56,217 nt of DNA from Ralstonia sp. ASV6 (lineage in GTDB: Bacteria > Pseudomonadota > Gammaproteobacteria > Burkholderiales > Burkholderiaceae): assembly GCF_016429285.1 (NCBI RefSeq), contig NZ_JAELUI010000012.1, forward strand, positions 1 to 56,217. The letters are read 5' to 3'. Of the stretch, positions 1 through 8,553 are shown piece after piece; position 1 is the first letter of the stretch, and each line of letters starts with the position of its first letter. Under the pieces are notes generated by a model. The model saw only the letters and a list, made by a program, of their open reading frames with translations, did not search any database and was not told the origin of the DNA. The translations under genes and the position numbers were made by a program.

Positions 1-996
1 TACGCGCTCCTGGCATTGGCGCTCGTACTGGTGTTTTCGGTCACGCGCGTGATCTTCATCCCGCAGGGGGAGTTCGTCGCCTATGGCGCGCTCACGCTGG
101 CGGCCATTCAGGCAAACAAGGCGCCGCTGTCTGCGTCGATGCTCGTTGTCCTCGGTGTGCTGACCTTTCTCGTCGAGATGGGCCGCACGCTGTTGCAACC
201 CGAACTACGCCTGCATGCGTTGCGCACGGGTGCGATCTACGCGGGCAAGTACTTGGTCTTTCCGCTGGCGGTGTACGCCGCAGCCAGCATGCTTGCGCCA
301 ATGACGTTGCCGATGGCCGTGCAGGTGGCGCTCGCGCTGCTCATCGTCATTCCGATGGGGCCCATGATCTACCGCCTAGCCTACGAGCCGTTGGCCGAAG
401 CGAGCACCCTGGTGCTGCTGATCGTCTCGGTGGGGGTGCACTTTGCGATGGTGGGGCTGGGTCTCGTGATGTTCGGCGCGGAAGGCTCGCGTACCGATGC
501 CTTCTCGGATGCGCGCTTCGATCTGGGCGCGCTCTCGGTGTCAGGCCAGAGCCTGTGGGTGGTGGCGGTGTCGCTGCTGATGATTGTGGGGCTGTACTTC
601 TACTTTGGACGTACGGTGTCGGGCAAGGCGTTGCGTGCCACGGCCGTGAACCGGTTGGGGGCGCGGCTGGTTGGCATCGGCACCACGCAAGCCGGCCGCT
701 TGGCCTTTACGCTGGCCGCGGCACTGGGCGCGCTGTGCGGCGTTCTGATCGCGCCGCTCACCACGGTCTACTACGAGTCTGGTTTCCTGATCGGCCTGAA
801 GGGGTTCGTGGGTGCCATCGTGGGCGGGCTGGTCAGCTATCCGGTGGCTGCTCTGGGCGCGCTGCTGGTGGGATTGCTGGAGTCGTACTCATCGTTCTGG
901 GCATCGGCGTTCAAGGAGGTGATTGTGTTCACGCTGATCATCCCCGTGCTGCTGTGGCGGTCGCTCACCACCAAGCACGTCGAAGAAGAGGAATAA
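1..996 (+). CDS. livH: Branched-chain amino acid ABC transporter permease, LivH type (5' truncated)
   Basis: Inner-membrane permease subunit of a HAAT-family ABC importer for branched-chain amino acids or related amides. The frame is open from base 1 (first codon TAC), so the true start lies upstream of the window. The visible protein is a chain of hydrophobic helices, and its opening, with the short motif IPQGEF followed by VAYGALT, is typical of LivH near its N-terminus. The stop at 994-996 lies 4 bases before the next gene, a LivM-LivG fusion, and livF follows, so this is one operon. The periplasmic binding protein gene is not in the window. The family call is secure; the substrate is inferred from family only and could be urea or another amide. 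Confidence 0.9.
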   Translation, partial: YALLALALVLVFSVTRVIFIPQGEFVAYGALTLAAIQANKAPLSASMLVVLGVLTFLVEMGRTLLQPELRLHALRTGAIYAGKYLVFPLAVYAAASMLAPMTLPMAVQVALALLIVIPMGPMIYRLAYEPLAEASTLVLLIVSVGVHFAMVGLGLVMFGAEGSRTDAFSDARFDLGALSVSGQSLWVVAVSLLMIVGLYFYFGRTVSGKALRATAVNRLGARLVGIGTTQAGRLAFTLAAALGALCGVLIAPLTTVYYESGFLIGLKGFVGAIVGGLVSYPVAALGALLVGLLESYSSFWASAFKEVIVFTLIIPVLLWRSLTTKHVEEEE

Positions 997-1000
997 GCCG

Positions 1001-2827
1001 ATGACCACGCTCACCAAATCTTCCGACCAGGCTGGCCAGCGCGGCTGGCTCTCGCGCAACCGCGTGCTGACCGCCGTGTTTGTGGTTGTGTTGGCGCTGA
1101 TCCCCGTGGTGCCCACGCCCGAGTTCTGGATCACGCTGTTGAATTACATCGGGCTCTATAGCCTTGTCGCGCTGGGTCTTGTGCTGCTCACGGGGGTCGG
1201 CGGGCTGACCTCGTTTGGGCAGGCAGCGTTTGTTGGCCTGGGTGCGTACAGCACGGCATATCTGACGACGCAGTACGGGTTGTCTCCGTGGCTTGGCTTA
1301 CTCGCGGGGCTGGTCATCACGATGGTTTGCGCCTATGTGATCGGGCTCATCACGATGCGCATGTCGGGTCACTACCTGCCGCTGGCGACGATTGCCTGGG
1401 GGTTGTCGTTGTTTTTCCTGTTCGGCAATCTGGAGTTTCTGGGCAAGTACGACGGGCTGAACGGCATTCCCGTGCTGAACTTGCTTGGCAAGCCATTGCA
1501 GACCGGGCGCGAGATGTTCTACCTGATCTGGGCGGTCGTGGTGGTGGCGGTGCTGGCGGTGCAGAACCTGCTGAACTCGCGCCCGGGCCGTGCCATTCGC
1601 GCGCTCAAGGGGGGCGGCACGATGGCCGAGGCGATGGGCGTGAACACGGCGTGGATGAAGGTGGTGATCTTCGTGTTTGCGGCAGTGCTGGCGTGCATCT
1701 CAGGCTTTCTTTATGCACACCTGCAGCGCGCGGTGAACCCGACGCCGTTTGGCCTGAACTATGGCATCGAATACCTGTTCATGGCGGTGGTCGGTGGTGT
1801 TGGCCACGTGTGGGGTGCGGTGCTCGGTGCGGGTTTGCTGACCATCCTCAAGGACAGCCTGCAGAGCATTCTGCCGCGTCTGCTGGGCTCCAACGGCAAC
1901 TTCGAGATCATCGTGTTCGGCGTGCTGCTGGTGTTGCTGCTGCAGTACGCGCGTGACGGTGTGTGGCCGTTCATCCGCAAACTGTTTCCCTCTGCGCCGA
2001 CAGCTCGCGCGCCGGACGAGGCACCGGAGCTGCCGCTGCGCGAGAAGCCGAAAGCGGGTGAGTTGATTCTCGACGTACGTGCCGCGCGCAAGGAGTTCGG
2101 TGGCCTCGTTGCCGTGAACGATGTCAGCTTCCAGGTCAGGGCCGGCGAGATCATCGGCCTGATCGGCCCGAACGGCGCCGGCAAGTCGACTACCTTCAAC
2201 CTTGTTACCGGCGTCCTGCCCGTCACGCGCGGCGAGGTGCTTTACCGAGGCGAACAGATCAGTGGCAAGCCCTCGCGCGAGATCGTCAAGCGCGGCATCG
2301 GCCGTACCTTCCAGCATGTGCAGCTGCTGTCTGGCATGACGGTGCTCGAGAACGTGGCGCTCGGCGCCCACCTGCGTGGTGATTTCGCGGCGCAGGGTGG
2401 GGTGCTTGCTAGCGTGGTGCGCATGAACCAGGCTGAAGAGCAGAAGCTGCTGTTCGAAGCGCGCCGCCAGCTGGAGCGTGTGGGCTTGGCTGATTGCATG
2501 TATCAGGAAGCCGGCAGCCTGGCACTTGGCCAGCAACGGATTCTGGAGATCGCCCGCGCGCTGTGCTGCGACCCGGCACTGCTGCTGCTTGACGAACCCG
2601 CAGCCGGCCTGCGTTACAAGGAGAAGCAGGCCCTGGCCGCACTGCTCACCAAGTTGAAGGCGGAGGGCATGAGCGTGCTGCTGGTCGAGCACGACATGGA
2701 CTTTGTCATGAACCTGACCGATCGGCTTGTCGTGATGGAGTTCGGCACCAAGATCGCCGAAGGGCTGCCGCAGGAAGTGCAGCAAAACCCGGCAGTACTT
2801 GAAGCCTATCTGGGCGGCGTGGAATAA
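1001..2827 (+). CDS. livM/livG: Fused branched-chain amino acid ABC transporter permease/ATPase (LivM-LivG)
   Basis: A 608-aa fusion of the second permease and the first ATPase of the Liv importer. Residues about 20-330 are hydrophobic LivM-type helices containing [12 protein letters not shown]. After a short charged linker, residues about 345-608 form an ABC domain with Walker A GPNGAGKS near 389-396, a signature region LALGQQR in place of the canonical LSGGQ, Walker [12 protein letters not shown], and the LivG-type ending of the family. ATG at 1001 is preceded by AGAGGAA about 10 bases upstream. The stop is followed 11 bases later by livF. Fused LivM-LivG proteins occur in several proteobacteria, so the fusion is real domain architecture rather than a sequencing artefact: the frame is continuous through the linker. 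Confidence 0.93.
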   Translation: MTTLTKSSDQAGQRGWLSRNRVLTAVFVVVLALIPVVPTPEFWITLLNYIGLYSLVALGLVLLTGVGGLTSFGQAAFVGLGAYSTAYLTTQYGLSPWLGLLAGLVITMVCAYVIGLITMRMSGHYLPLATIAWGLSLFFLFGNLEFLGKYDGLNGIPVLNLLGKPLQTGREMFYLIWAVVVVAVLAVQNLLNSRPGRAIRALKGGGTMAEAMGVNTAWMKVVIFVFAAVLACISGFLYAHLQRAVNPTPFGLNYGIEYLFMAVVGGVGHVWGAVLGAGLLTILKDSLQSILPRLLGSNGNFEIIVFGVLLVLLLQYARDGVWPFIRKLFPSAPTARAPDEAPELPLREKPKAGELILDVRAARKEFGGLVAVNDVSFQVRAGEIIGLIGPNGAGKSTTFNLVTGVLPVTRGEVLYRGEQISGKPSREIVKRGIGRTFQHVQLLSGMTVLENVALGAHLRGDFAAQGGVLASVVRMNQAEEQKLLFEARRQLERVGLADCMYQEAGSLALGQQRILEIARALCCDPALLLLDEPAAGLRYKEKQALAALLTKLKAEGMSVLLVEHDMDFVMNLTDRLVVMEFGTKIAEGLPQEVQQNPAVLEAYLGGVE

Positions 2828-2838
2828 GGAGAACGCGC

Positions 2839-3582
2839 ATGTCGATCATTCTCGAAGTGAAGGACCTGCACGTCCGCTACGGCAAGGTGGAAGCGCTGCA
2901 CGGCGCGAACCTGAAGGTGGAAGCGGGGCAGATCGTCACCGTCATTGGCCCGAACGGCGCGGGCAAATCGACCATGCTGGGCGCCATCATGGGCGCGCTG
3001 CCGACCACGGGGTCGGCCAACGGCGTGGTTTCGTATCTCGGTCATAACCTGACCGGGCTACCGGTGGAGAAGCGCGTGGCGCGCGGCATGTGCCTCGTGC
3101 CGGAAAAGCGCGAACTGTTTGCCACCATGAGCGTGGAAGACAACCTTGTGCTCGGCGCCTACCGTCGCAAGCGCGCGGGTGAACGTAACTATCTCGACCA
3201 GATGGACGTGGTCTACGACCTCTTCCCGCGCCTGAAGGAGCGCCGTGTGCAGGAAGCTGGCACGCTCTCCGGCGGCGAGCGCCAGATGCTGGCCGTGGGG
3301 CGTGCGCTGATGGCCAAGCCGCAGTTGCTGATGCTGGACGAGCCGAGCCTTGGCCTTGCGCCGCTCATCGTGAAAGAGATCTTCCACATCATCAGCGACC
3401 TGCGCAAAACCGGCGTGGCGACGCTGCTGATCGAACAGAACGCGCGCGCTGCCCTGCAGGTGGCCGACTACGGCTATGTGCTGGAAACCGGGGGCATGAC
3501 GCTCGAAGGCCCAGCGCAGGAACTGGCCGTCAACCCGCGCGTGATCGAGACCTACCTGGGACTGGCAAAGAAGGCGGCTTGA
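2839..3582 (+). CDS. livF: Branched-chain amino acid ABC transporter ATP-binding protein LivF
   Basis: Second ATPase of the Liv importer, 247 aa, normal for LivF. Walker A GPNGAGKS lies near residues 35-42, the signature LSGGERQ near 143-149, Walker [12 protein letters not shown] follows, then the switch-region [14 protein letters not shown] at 2839 has AAGGAG about 8 bases upstream, 11 bases after the livM-livG stop, so it is translated from the same operon. It would pair with the LivG half of the upstream fusion as an ATPase heterodimer on the cytoplasmic face. It is the last gene of the operon; the next gene, at 3601, is on the opposite strand and converges on it. Confidence 0.94.
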   Translation: MSIILEVKDLHVRYGKVEALHGANLKVEAGQIVTVIGPNGAGKSTMLGAIMGALPTTGSANGVVSYLGHNLTGLPVEKRVARGMCLVPEKRELFATMSVEDNLVLGAYRRKRAGERNYLDQMDVVYDLFPRLKERRVQEAGTLSGGERQMLAVGRALMAKPQLLMLDEPSLGLAPLIVKEIFHIISDLRKTGVATLLIEQNARAALQVADYGYVLETGGMTLEGPAQELAVNPRVIETYLGLAKKAA

Positions 3583-3600
3583 TCGCCGCCGAGAGCGAAA

Positions 3601-3939
3601 TCAATCGTCGTCGTGATAGCGATGGTGCTTGCGCCATTCGCGCTCACGCCAGCGCTGCTCGCGCCACTGCTGTTCCTGCCATGCGCGGGCACGCGGGTCT
3701 TCGTAGTAGCCGGGCGGCGCAACCACCACCGGCTGCGGTGCCACATAGACAGGTGGTGCGTAGTAAGCGGGCGGCGGAACCGGTGCGTAGACGGGGGCAG
3801 GCGCATAGACCGGCGCGGGTGCGACGTACACCGGCCCCGGCACGCCAATGCCGATATCGACATTGACTCGGGCCAGGACGGCCTGGGACGACAGCGCCGC
3901 AATAGCGGCCAGCGCATACAGCGCCAAGTTCTTATGCAT
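3601..3939 (-). CDS. Small secreted Pro/Tyr/Val-rich repeat protein (PXPV-like)
   Basis: A 112-aa predicted exported protein. ATG at 3939 gives MHKNLALYAL followed by a hydrophobic stretch ending SQAVLA, a good Sec signal peptide, and GAGGAA sits about 8 bases upstream. An in-frame TTG 15 bases earlier overlaps that ribosome binding site and is less likely. The mature part carries repeated short modules such as VYAPAPVYAPVPPP (residues about 35-80), then a very basic W/R/E/Q-rich tail with WREQRWREREW ending in HDDD. Similar low-complexity proteins are common in Ralstonia and Burkholderia, annotated as PXPV-repeat proteins of unknown function. It converges on livF and is probably monocistronic. 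No catalytic motif is visible. Confidence 0.75.
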   Translation of the reverse strand: MHKNLALYALAAIAALSSQAVLARVNVDIGIGVPGPVYVAPAPVYAPAPVYAPVPPPAYYAPPVYVAPQPVVVAPPGYYEDPRARAWQEQQWREQRWREREWRKHHRYHDDD

Positions 3940-4044
3940 GTGGGAATTCCTCAAGACGGCCGCACTGTATTCGAACCGAGCGCGAGCAGTCTTACAGAAG
4001 ATATACGAGCGTTACGAATTGTAACGGAGTGACGAGGCGGGCGC

Positions 4045-4554
4045 TCAGGACAATGGGCGCTCCATCAACTCGGCGTCGTCGCCGTAGATGGTGCGCAATG
4101 CCGCCAGCTGTGTGCTGTCAATGTCGGCGGATTGGTAGCCGAGACGGCGCCAGAAGGCATCGGCGCCTTGCACTGCTACCAGGCGTGATTGGCGCAGGCC
4201 CTGTGCCTGGGCGCTGGTGCACGCGGTTGCGTACAGTCGCTCGCCGAGGCACTGGCCGCGGCCTGCCGGTGCAATCGCCATGTCATGCACAAACCAGAGT
4301 ACGTCCGCTGCATCTGCCGCCGGCAGTGGTACGTGCAGTTTGGGCGGCGCCCATGCGTGCCATGCATGTGAGAGCAGGTAGCCGACCACCGCTGCGCCAT
4401 CCAGCGCGACCAGGCACATGGCCGGGCTGCGCGCCCAGCGGCTGGCGAGGGCATCGCCAGGCTCCAGGAACCCATCCCCGTAACACGCCCGCTGCACGGC
4501 CAGAATGCCAGGCAGATCGGTATCGGCTACAGGTCGGATGATGAGGTCGGACAT
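4045..4554 (-). CDS. GNAT-family N-acetyltransferase
   Basis: A 169-aa acetyl-CoA-dependent acetyltransferase starting MSDLIIRPVADTDLPGIL, a classic GNAT beginning. The acetyl-CoA pyrophosphate-binding region is APAGRGQCLGERLY (R/Q-x-x-G-x-G/A-type loop), followed by a C-terminal WRRLGYQ segment that resembles the usual F/W-Y-x-K/R-x-GF end. ATG at 4554 is chosen because the family start follows it directly; an upstream in-frame start at 4620 would add 22 residues with no family match and no clear ribosome binding site. The gene stands alone, divergent from the aminotransferase gene at 4730. The substrate cannot be told from sequence. Confidence 0.82.
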   Translation of the reverse strand: MSDLIIRPVADTDLPGILAVQRACYGDGFLEPGDALASRWARSPAMCLVALDGAAVVGYLLSHAWHAWAPPKLHVPLPAADAADVLWFVHDMAIAPAGRGQCLGERLYATACTSAQAQGLRQSRLVAVQGADAFWRRLGYQSADIDSTQLAALRTIYGDDAELMERPLS

Positions 4555-4729
4555 GGCGGGCGAGGGGGCGGGAAGCATCCGGAAAACCCGCAAGTTTACC
4601 GGACGCTTCTGGCGCCTCATGCCGTTTGCGCATAACCCGGGCGCAAAACGTTATTCGCGGTGTGGCCCACGTATGCTTTAGATTCCTTGGCAGGGCAGTC
4701 CCGCCCGCCTTGAATCTCTTCCTCCCAGC

Positions 4730-5602
4730 ATGTCCCGAATCGTCTTCCTGAACGGCCAATATGTGCCCGCCGCCGAGGCTACCGTCTCCATCATGGACCG
4801 TGGTTTCACCTTTGCCGATGGCATTTACGAAGTGACCGCCGTCGCGCGCGGCAAGCTTGTCGACAGCGATGCGCACCTCGCGCGCCTGACGCGCTCGCTA
4901 TCCGCGATCGACATCGAGAACCCATACACCGAGGCTGAATGGACACGCGTGTGCGAAGAGCTGGTGGCACGCAATGGTCTGGACGAGGGTGTCGTCTACA
5001 TGCAGGTTACGCGCGGCGTGGCCGAGCGCGACTTTGGCATTCCCGCCAAGATCACGCCGACAGCCGTGGCTTTTACGCAAGTCAAAACCATTGTCGACAG
5101 CCCGCTCGCGCGCAAGGGTGCGACCGTGGTGACGGTGCCGGACTTGCGCTGGAAGCGCTGTGATATCAAGAGCGTCGGCCTGCTGCCGCAGGTGATGGCC
5201 AAGCAGATGGCCGCCGCCGCTGGCGCCCACGAAGCCTGGATGACCGATGGCGACCGCGTGACCGAAGGCGCGTCGTCCACGGCGTTCATCATCACCGCAG
5301 ACAAGCGCCTGATCACGCGCCCGCTGTCGAATGCCGTTCTGCCGGGCATCACCCGCGTGTCAATCATGGCGCTGGCGCGTGAGCATGGCCTGACGCTGGA
5401 GGAGCGCACCTTCACCGTGCAGGAAGCCCAACAGGCGGCCGAGGCGTTCTACACCAGCGCATCGACGTTCGTGATGCCGGTGGCTTCCATTGATGGCGTC
5501 AAGATCGGTAACGGCCAGCCGGGCCCGCTGACGCAGGCGCTGCGCACGCTGTATCTGCGGTTTGCCGGTATTGACGCAGCCGAACCCGTCGACCAGATGT
5601 GA
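4730..5602 (+). CDS. dat: PLP-dependent class IV aminotransferase, D-alanine (D-amino acid) transaminase type
   Basis: A 290-aa fold-type IV aminotransferase. The opening IVFLNGQYVPAAEATVSIMDRGFTFADGIYE region and the PLP lysine context RCDIKSVGLLP (Lys147) match D-alanine aminotransferase (EC 2.6.1.21), which exchanges amino groups between D-amino acids and 2-oxo acids and supplies D-glutamate or D-alanine for peptidoglycan. Branched-chain aminotransferases and aminodeoxychorismate lyases share the fold, but the DIKS lysine motif and the length favour DAAT. EGASSTAF is the conserved phosphate-binding loop. Starts at ATG 4730 after a short leader; the downstream neighbour at 5668 is separate in function. 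Cytoplasmic. Confidence 0.87.
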   Translation: MSRIVFLNGQYVPAAEATVSIMDRGFTFADGIYEVTAVARGKLVDSDAHLARLTRSLSAIDIENPYTEAEWTRVCEELVARNGLDEGVVYMQVTRGVAERDFGIPAKITPTAVAFTQVKTIVDSPLARKGATVVTVPDLRWKRCDIKSVGLLPQVMAKQMAAAAGAHEAWMTDGDRVTEGASSTAFIITADKRLITRPLSNAVLPGITRVSIMALAREHGLTLEERTFTVQEAQQAAEAFYTSASTFVMPVASIDGVKIGNGQPGPLTQALRTLYLRFAGIDAAEPVDQM

Positions 5603-5667
5603 CGAGAACGGTTGGGCCGACGCGGTAGAATCGCCCGCTCAGTTTTTGCAGCAAGGCGAGACCACCC

Positions 5668-6210
5668 ATGAAGACAGGAGGCTGGCGCCCGCAACGCGCC
5701 ATTGCAGCAACCCTATTGGTTGTTGCACAGTGGGCAGCAATGCCCGTGTTTGCTCAAACTGACTCCACGTCGGCGGCTGCGCCGGCCGTGTCCGCAAGCC
5801 CTGCCGCATCCGCAGCGCCCGAGCGCGCCAGCGACGATGATCGCTGGCGCCGCTTCGTAGGCGCCACTGGCGTGGTGTCATACGTCGACAAGCAATCGGT
5901 CAAGCCGCAGGTCGAGGCGCAAGCCGGCACGCCCACCGTCCATTTCAAGCTGTTGCGCAACGTCCTACCCGATTTCACGATCAAGACGTCAGACGGCCAG
6001 CCGATCCGTTCTTCGGTCAAGCAGGTGGTGCTCGACTGCGCGCAGCGCACCTACACGGTGATTGCGCAGACGCTCTACCGCACGCGTAATGCCGGTGGCA
6101 ACCCTCTGTACCAGATCCGCTACGGTGAAGACGCGCAAAGCCGCTCGCTTCGCGAGGGCAGCGTGTTCGACTGGATTGCGGGACGTTTCTGCTCAGTGCA
6201 GTCGCACTGA
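5668..6210 (+). CDS. Exported protein with surface-adhesin protein E-like domain
   Basis: A 180-aa predicted exported protein. The N-terminus (residues 1-29) has a basic start, hydrophobic core and VFAQT cleavage region, followed by an Ala/Ser/Pro-rich linker to about residue 52. The globular part from WRRFVGATGVVSYVD to WIAGRFC resembles the surface-adhesin protein E (SAPE) family: a Trp-led strand, an SVKQVVLDCAQRTY segment with one Cys, and a second Cys near the C-terminus that could form a disulfide. The family call rests on memory of this pattern and is moderate. Role unknown; periplasmic or surface location inferred. ATG 5668 has CAAGGCGAGAC upstream. Confidence 0.65.
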   Translation: MKTGGWRPQRAIAATLLVVAQWAAMPVFAQTDSTSAAAPAVSASPAASAAPERASDDDRWRRFVGATGVVSYVDKQSVKPQVEAQAGTPTVHFKLLRNVLPDFTIKTSDGQPIRSSVKQVVLDCAQRTYTVIAQTLYRTRNAGGNPLYQIRYGEDAQSRSLREGSVFDWIAGRFCSVQSH

Positions 6211-6246
6211 TATACGAAAGCGCACAGGCAGCGTTGATGCGCTGCC

Positions 6247-6444
6247 TCAGACCTGCACTTCTTCCTCGCGGCCCCGCGCGTAGGGCTGTCGCTCCTGCTC
6301 AAGCTCCGGATATCGGTTTGAGGCGAAGCCCATGGCGGCTTCGTACGATCCGAACTGATTCGATTCTTCGGCCACGCCGTCGTTGACCAGAATCGCGTAC
6401 CACTTCCCGTAGAGCGGTCCGTAGACCACCACTTTGCTTTTCAT
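6247..6444 (-). CDS. Small conserved hypothetical protein (65 aa)
   Basis: Starts MKSKVVVYGPLYGKWY and ends in an acidic tail, EEEVQV. ATG at 6444 is preceded by AGGGACA at good spacing; the longer in-frame extension to 6585 is low-complexity Pro/Arg sequence and probably untranslated. The body alternates short strands with a YEAAMGFASNRYPELE helix, a pattern reminiscent of small DUF2188-like sheet/helix proteins, but I do not recognise a family with confidence. It converges on the exported protein gene at 5668. No membrane segment. Function unknown. Confidence 0.6.
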   Translation of the reverse strand: MKSKVVVYGPLYGKWYAILVNDGVAEESNQFGSYEAAMGFASNRYPELEQERQPYARGREEEVQV

Positions 6445-6791
6445 CGTCTTGTCCCTGTCTTTTGTATCGATGACCGGGCGTCGCGGTTTGCGCGAAGCCG
6501 GCGGCTCGGGCTGTCCGGGCGCCAGGTCGTGGCGGGCCGTCAGCGATGTTATTGATGGACGATGATTGCAGCGAGATGCAGGCACGTCAACGTTTGCGTT
6601 GGGCGCAATCTTCTAATGCAAAACACGAAATCTGTGCTGTGGCAGTTAAATTTTGTGAAATTGACATCACCGATGTGTAGCTTCTAAGGTCCACGAGCGT
6701 GTTGTGCGCCGCACGGTGTGGCGCACCATGTGATGTCTGTTTGTTTGGTCAATCAGACAAGTCCGTAAGACCTTCCGGAGAGTCGCTGCCA
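6445..6791 (+). promoter_or_regulatory. Intergenic region with candidate aspT promoter
   Basis: The 347 bases between the divergent small gene and aspT hold no convincing gene. A perfect TTGACA lies at 6661-6666, followed by TTCTAA at 6682-6687 with a 15-base spacer, inside a locally AT-richer stretch (6620-6690). The spacer is shorter than ideal, so this is a candidate sigma-70 promoter only. The aspT ribosome binding site GGAGAG lies at about 6777. No riboswitch or clear repressor palindrome was seen. Confidence 0.35.
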
Positions 6792-8477
6792 ATGGATTGG
6801 ATTCACACCGTGTTCAAAAGCGTGCCGGAGACGGCGCTCTTTCTGTCGCTTGCCGTTGGCTACGCGGTCGGCAAGATCAATTTCGGCAAGTTTCAGATCG
6901 GCGGCGTGGGCGGATCGCTGCTTGCCGCGGTGCTGATCAGCCAGTTTGGCGTGACGATCGATTCTGGCGTGAAGAGCATCATGTTCGCGCTCTTCATTTA
7001 CGCGGTCGGCTACGAAAGCGGGCCGCAGTTCTTTAGCTCCCTCAATCGCAGCACGCTGCGCGAGATCGCCATGGCGGTGTTTCTTGCGGTGAGCGGCCTG
7101 GTCACCATACTTGTCTGCGGCAAGTTGTTCGGCTTCGACAAGGGGCTGACTGCAGGCATTGCGGCGGGCGGCATGACTCAGTCGGCCGTCATCGGCACGG
7201 CGGGCGATGCCCTGTCACGCATGGGCTTGCCGGCCGATGAGGTGGCACACCTGCAGTCGAACGTGGCCATTGGCTATGCGGTGACATACGTGTTCGGCAG
7301 CCTGGGCGCCATCATCATGTGCGTGAACATTCTGCCGCGCCTGATGGGGCGTGAGCTGCGCGACGATGCCAAGAAAGCCGAGCTTGAAATGGCCGGCGGC
7401 AAGCGCCCGCTGGAGCAGGGCGAGGTGGCCTCGTTGCCGGCGCTGGTCGGGCGCGTGTACGACGTGACCACGGGCGCGGGCAAGACTGTGGCGGAAGTCG
7501 AAACCACGCTGGACGACGGCATCACCATCGAGCGCATCTTGCGCGACGGCGAGGAAATCGCCATCGAGCCGAAGTTGAAGCTGCAACACGCTGATCGCGT
7601 CTTGCTGATCGGCCGTCGCGAAGCCGCCGCCAGGGCCTGGACGCTGCTGGGCGACGAGTCCGCCATGTCTTCCGACATGGACCAGCCGCTGCAGGTGCGC
7701 GACGTCGTGTTCACGCGCAAGGGTGCGAGCCACAAGACGCTGGGCGAGTTGAAGGCACAGGCCACCCGTGACATGAAGCACGGCGTGTACATCGCGCGCA
7801 TCACGCGCATGGGCAAGGCTGTACCGCTGCTGGACGGCACCATCATGCTGCACGGTGATGTCGTCACGCTGCACGGGGCGCCGTCCGACATCAAGCGCGC
7901 GTCTGCCGAAGTCGGCTATCCCGTGCCGCCCGGCGACAAGACGGACTTCGTTTATCTCGGTCTGGGCGTGCTGGTCGGCTTGCTGATCGGTACGCTGGTG
8001 GCGAAGGTAGGCGGTATTCCGCTCACGCTGGGCAGCGGCGGCGGGGCGCTGCTCTCGGGGCTGGTGTTTGGCTGGCTGCGCGGCAAGCACCCGACCTTCG
8101 GCCAGTTGCCGAATGCGGCATCGCAAATCCTCAAGGACATGGGCTTGGCCGCCTTTGTGGCGTGCGTGGGCCTGGGCTCCGGCGCGCAGGCGTGGGCGAC
8201 GCTGCAGAAGAGCGGCGTGTCGATCTTCATTGCCGGCGTGATCGTCACGATGGTGCCGTTGATCCTGACCTACCTGTTTGGCCGTTATGTGCTCCGTTAC
8301 GACAACGTTGCCGTGCTGGCGGGGGCACTGTCGGGCGCGCGTTCGGCCAACCCCGCCTTTGGTGGCGTGCTTGAGAAGGCCGAGAGCAGCGTGCCGACCA
8401 TTCCCTTTGCCATTACCTACGCACTGGCGAACGTGCTGCTGACCTTGCTTGGTCCGCTTGTGATCGCCTTTGCCTGA
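6792..8477 (+). CDS. aspT: Aspartate:alanine exchanger (AAEx family)
   Basis: A 561-aa inner-membrane antiporter swapping external L-aspartate for internal L-alanine. Two blocks of hydrophobic helices (residues about 8-180 and 385-560) flank a soluble middle with a TrkA_C/RCK_C-like region (about 215-375), exactly the AAEx architecture; AspT of Tetragenococcus is about 543 aa. Repeated small-residue motifs GGMTQSA and GARSANPAFGG sit at matching places in the two halves. ATG 6792 has GGAGAG 9-11 bases upstream; earlier in-frame starts would add Cys-rich sequence unlike the family. asdA follows 76 bases later. Together the pair imports aspartate, decarboxylates it and exports alanine, consuming a proton inside and building proton-motive force. 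Confidence 0.92.
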   Translation: MDWIHTVFKSVPETALFLSLAVGYAVGKINFGKFQIGGVGGSLLAAVLISQFGVTIDSGVKSIMFALFIYAVGYESGPQFFSSLNRSTLREIAMAVFLAVSGLVTILVCGKLFGFDKGLTAGIAAGGMTQSAVIGTAGDALSRMGLPADEVAHLQSNVAIGYAVTYVFGSLGAIIMCVNILPRLMGRELRDDAKKAELEMAGGKRPLEQGEVASLPALVGRVYDVTTGAGKTVAEVETTLDDGITIERILRDGEEIAIEPKLKLQHADRVLLIGRREAAARAWTLLGDESAMSSDMDQPLQVRDVVFTRKGASHKTLGELKAQATRDMKHGVYIARITRMGKAVPLLDGTIMLHGDVVTLHGAPSDIKRASAEVGYPVPPGDKTDFVYLGLGVLVGLLIGTLVAKVGGIPLTLGSGGGALLSGLVFGWLRGKHPTFGQLPNAASQILKDMGLAAFVACVGLGSGAQAWATLQKSGVSIFIAGVIVTMVPLILTYLFGRYVLRYDNVAVLAGALSGARSANPAFGGVLEKAESSVPTIPFAITYALANVLLTLLGPLVIAFA

Positions 8478-8553
8478 GCCTCTCGTCTCTCATCGGCCTG
8501 CCCATGCGTGGCGGGCTGCCGCTTCGCCAACGCCGCATCCACTGGAACCTGCG

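Noticed and set aside
1700-2785. 361-codon minus-strand frame over the livM-livG fusion
   Set aside because: Shadow of the permease/ATPase gene; Gln/His-rich with no domain, while the plus strand has clear Walker motifs.
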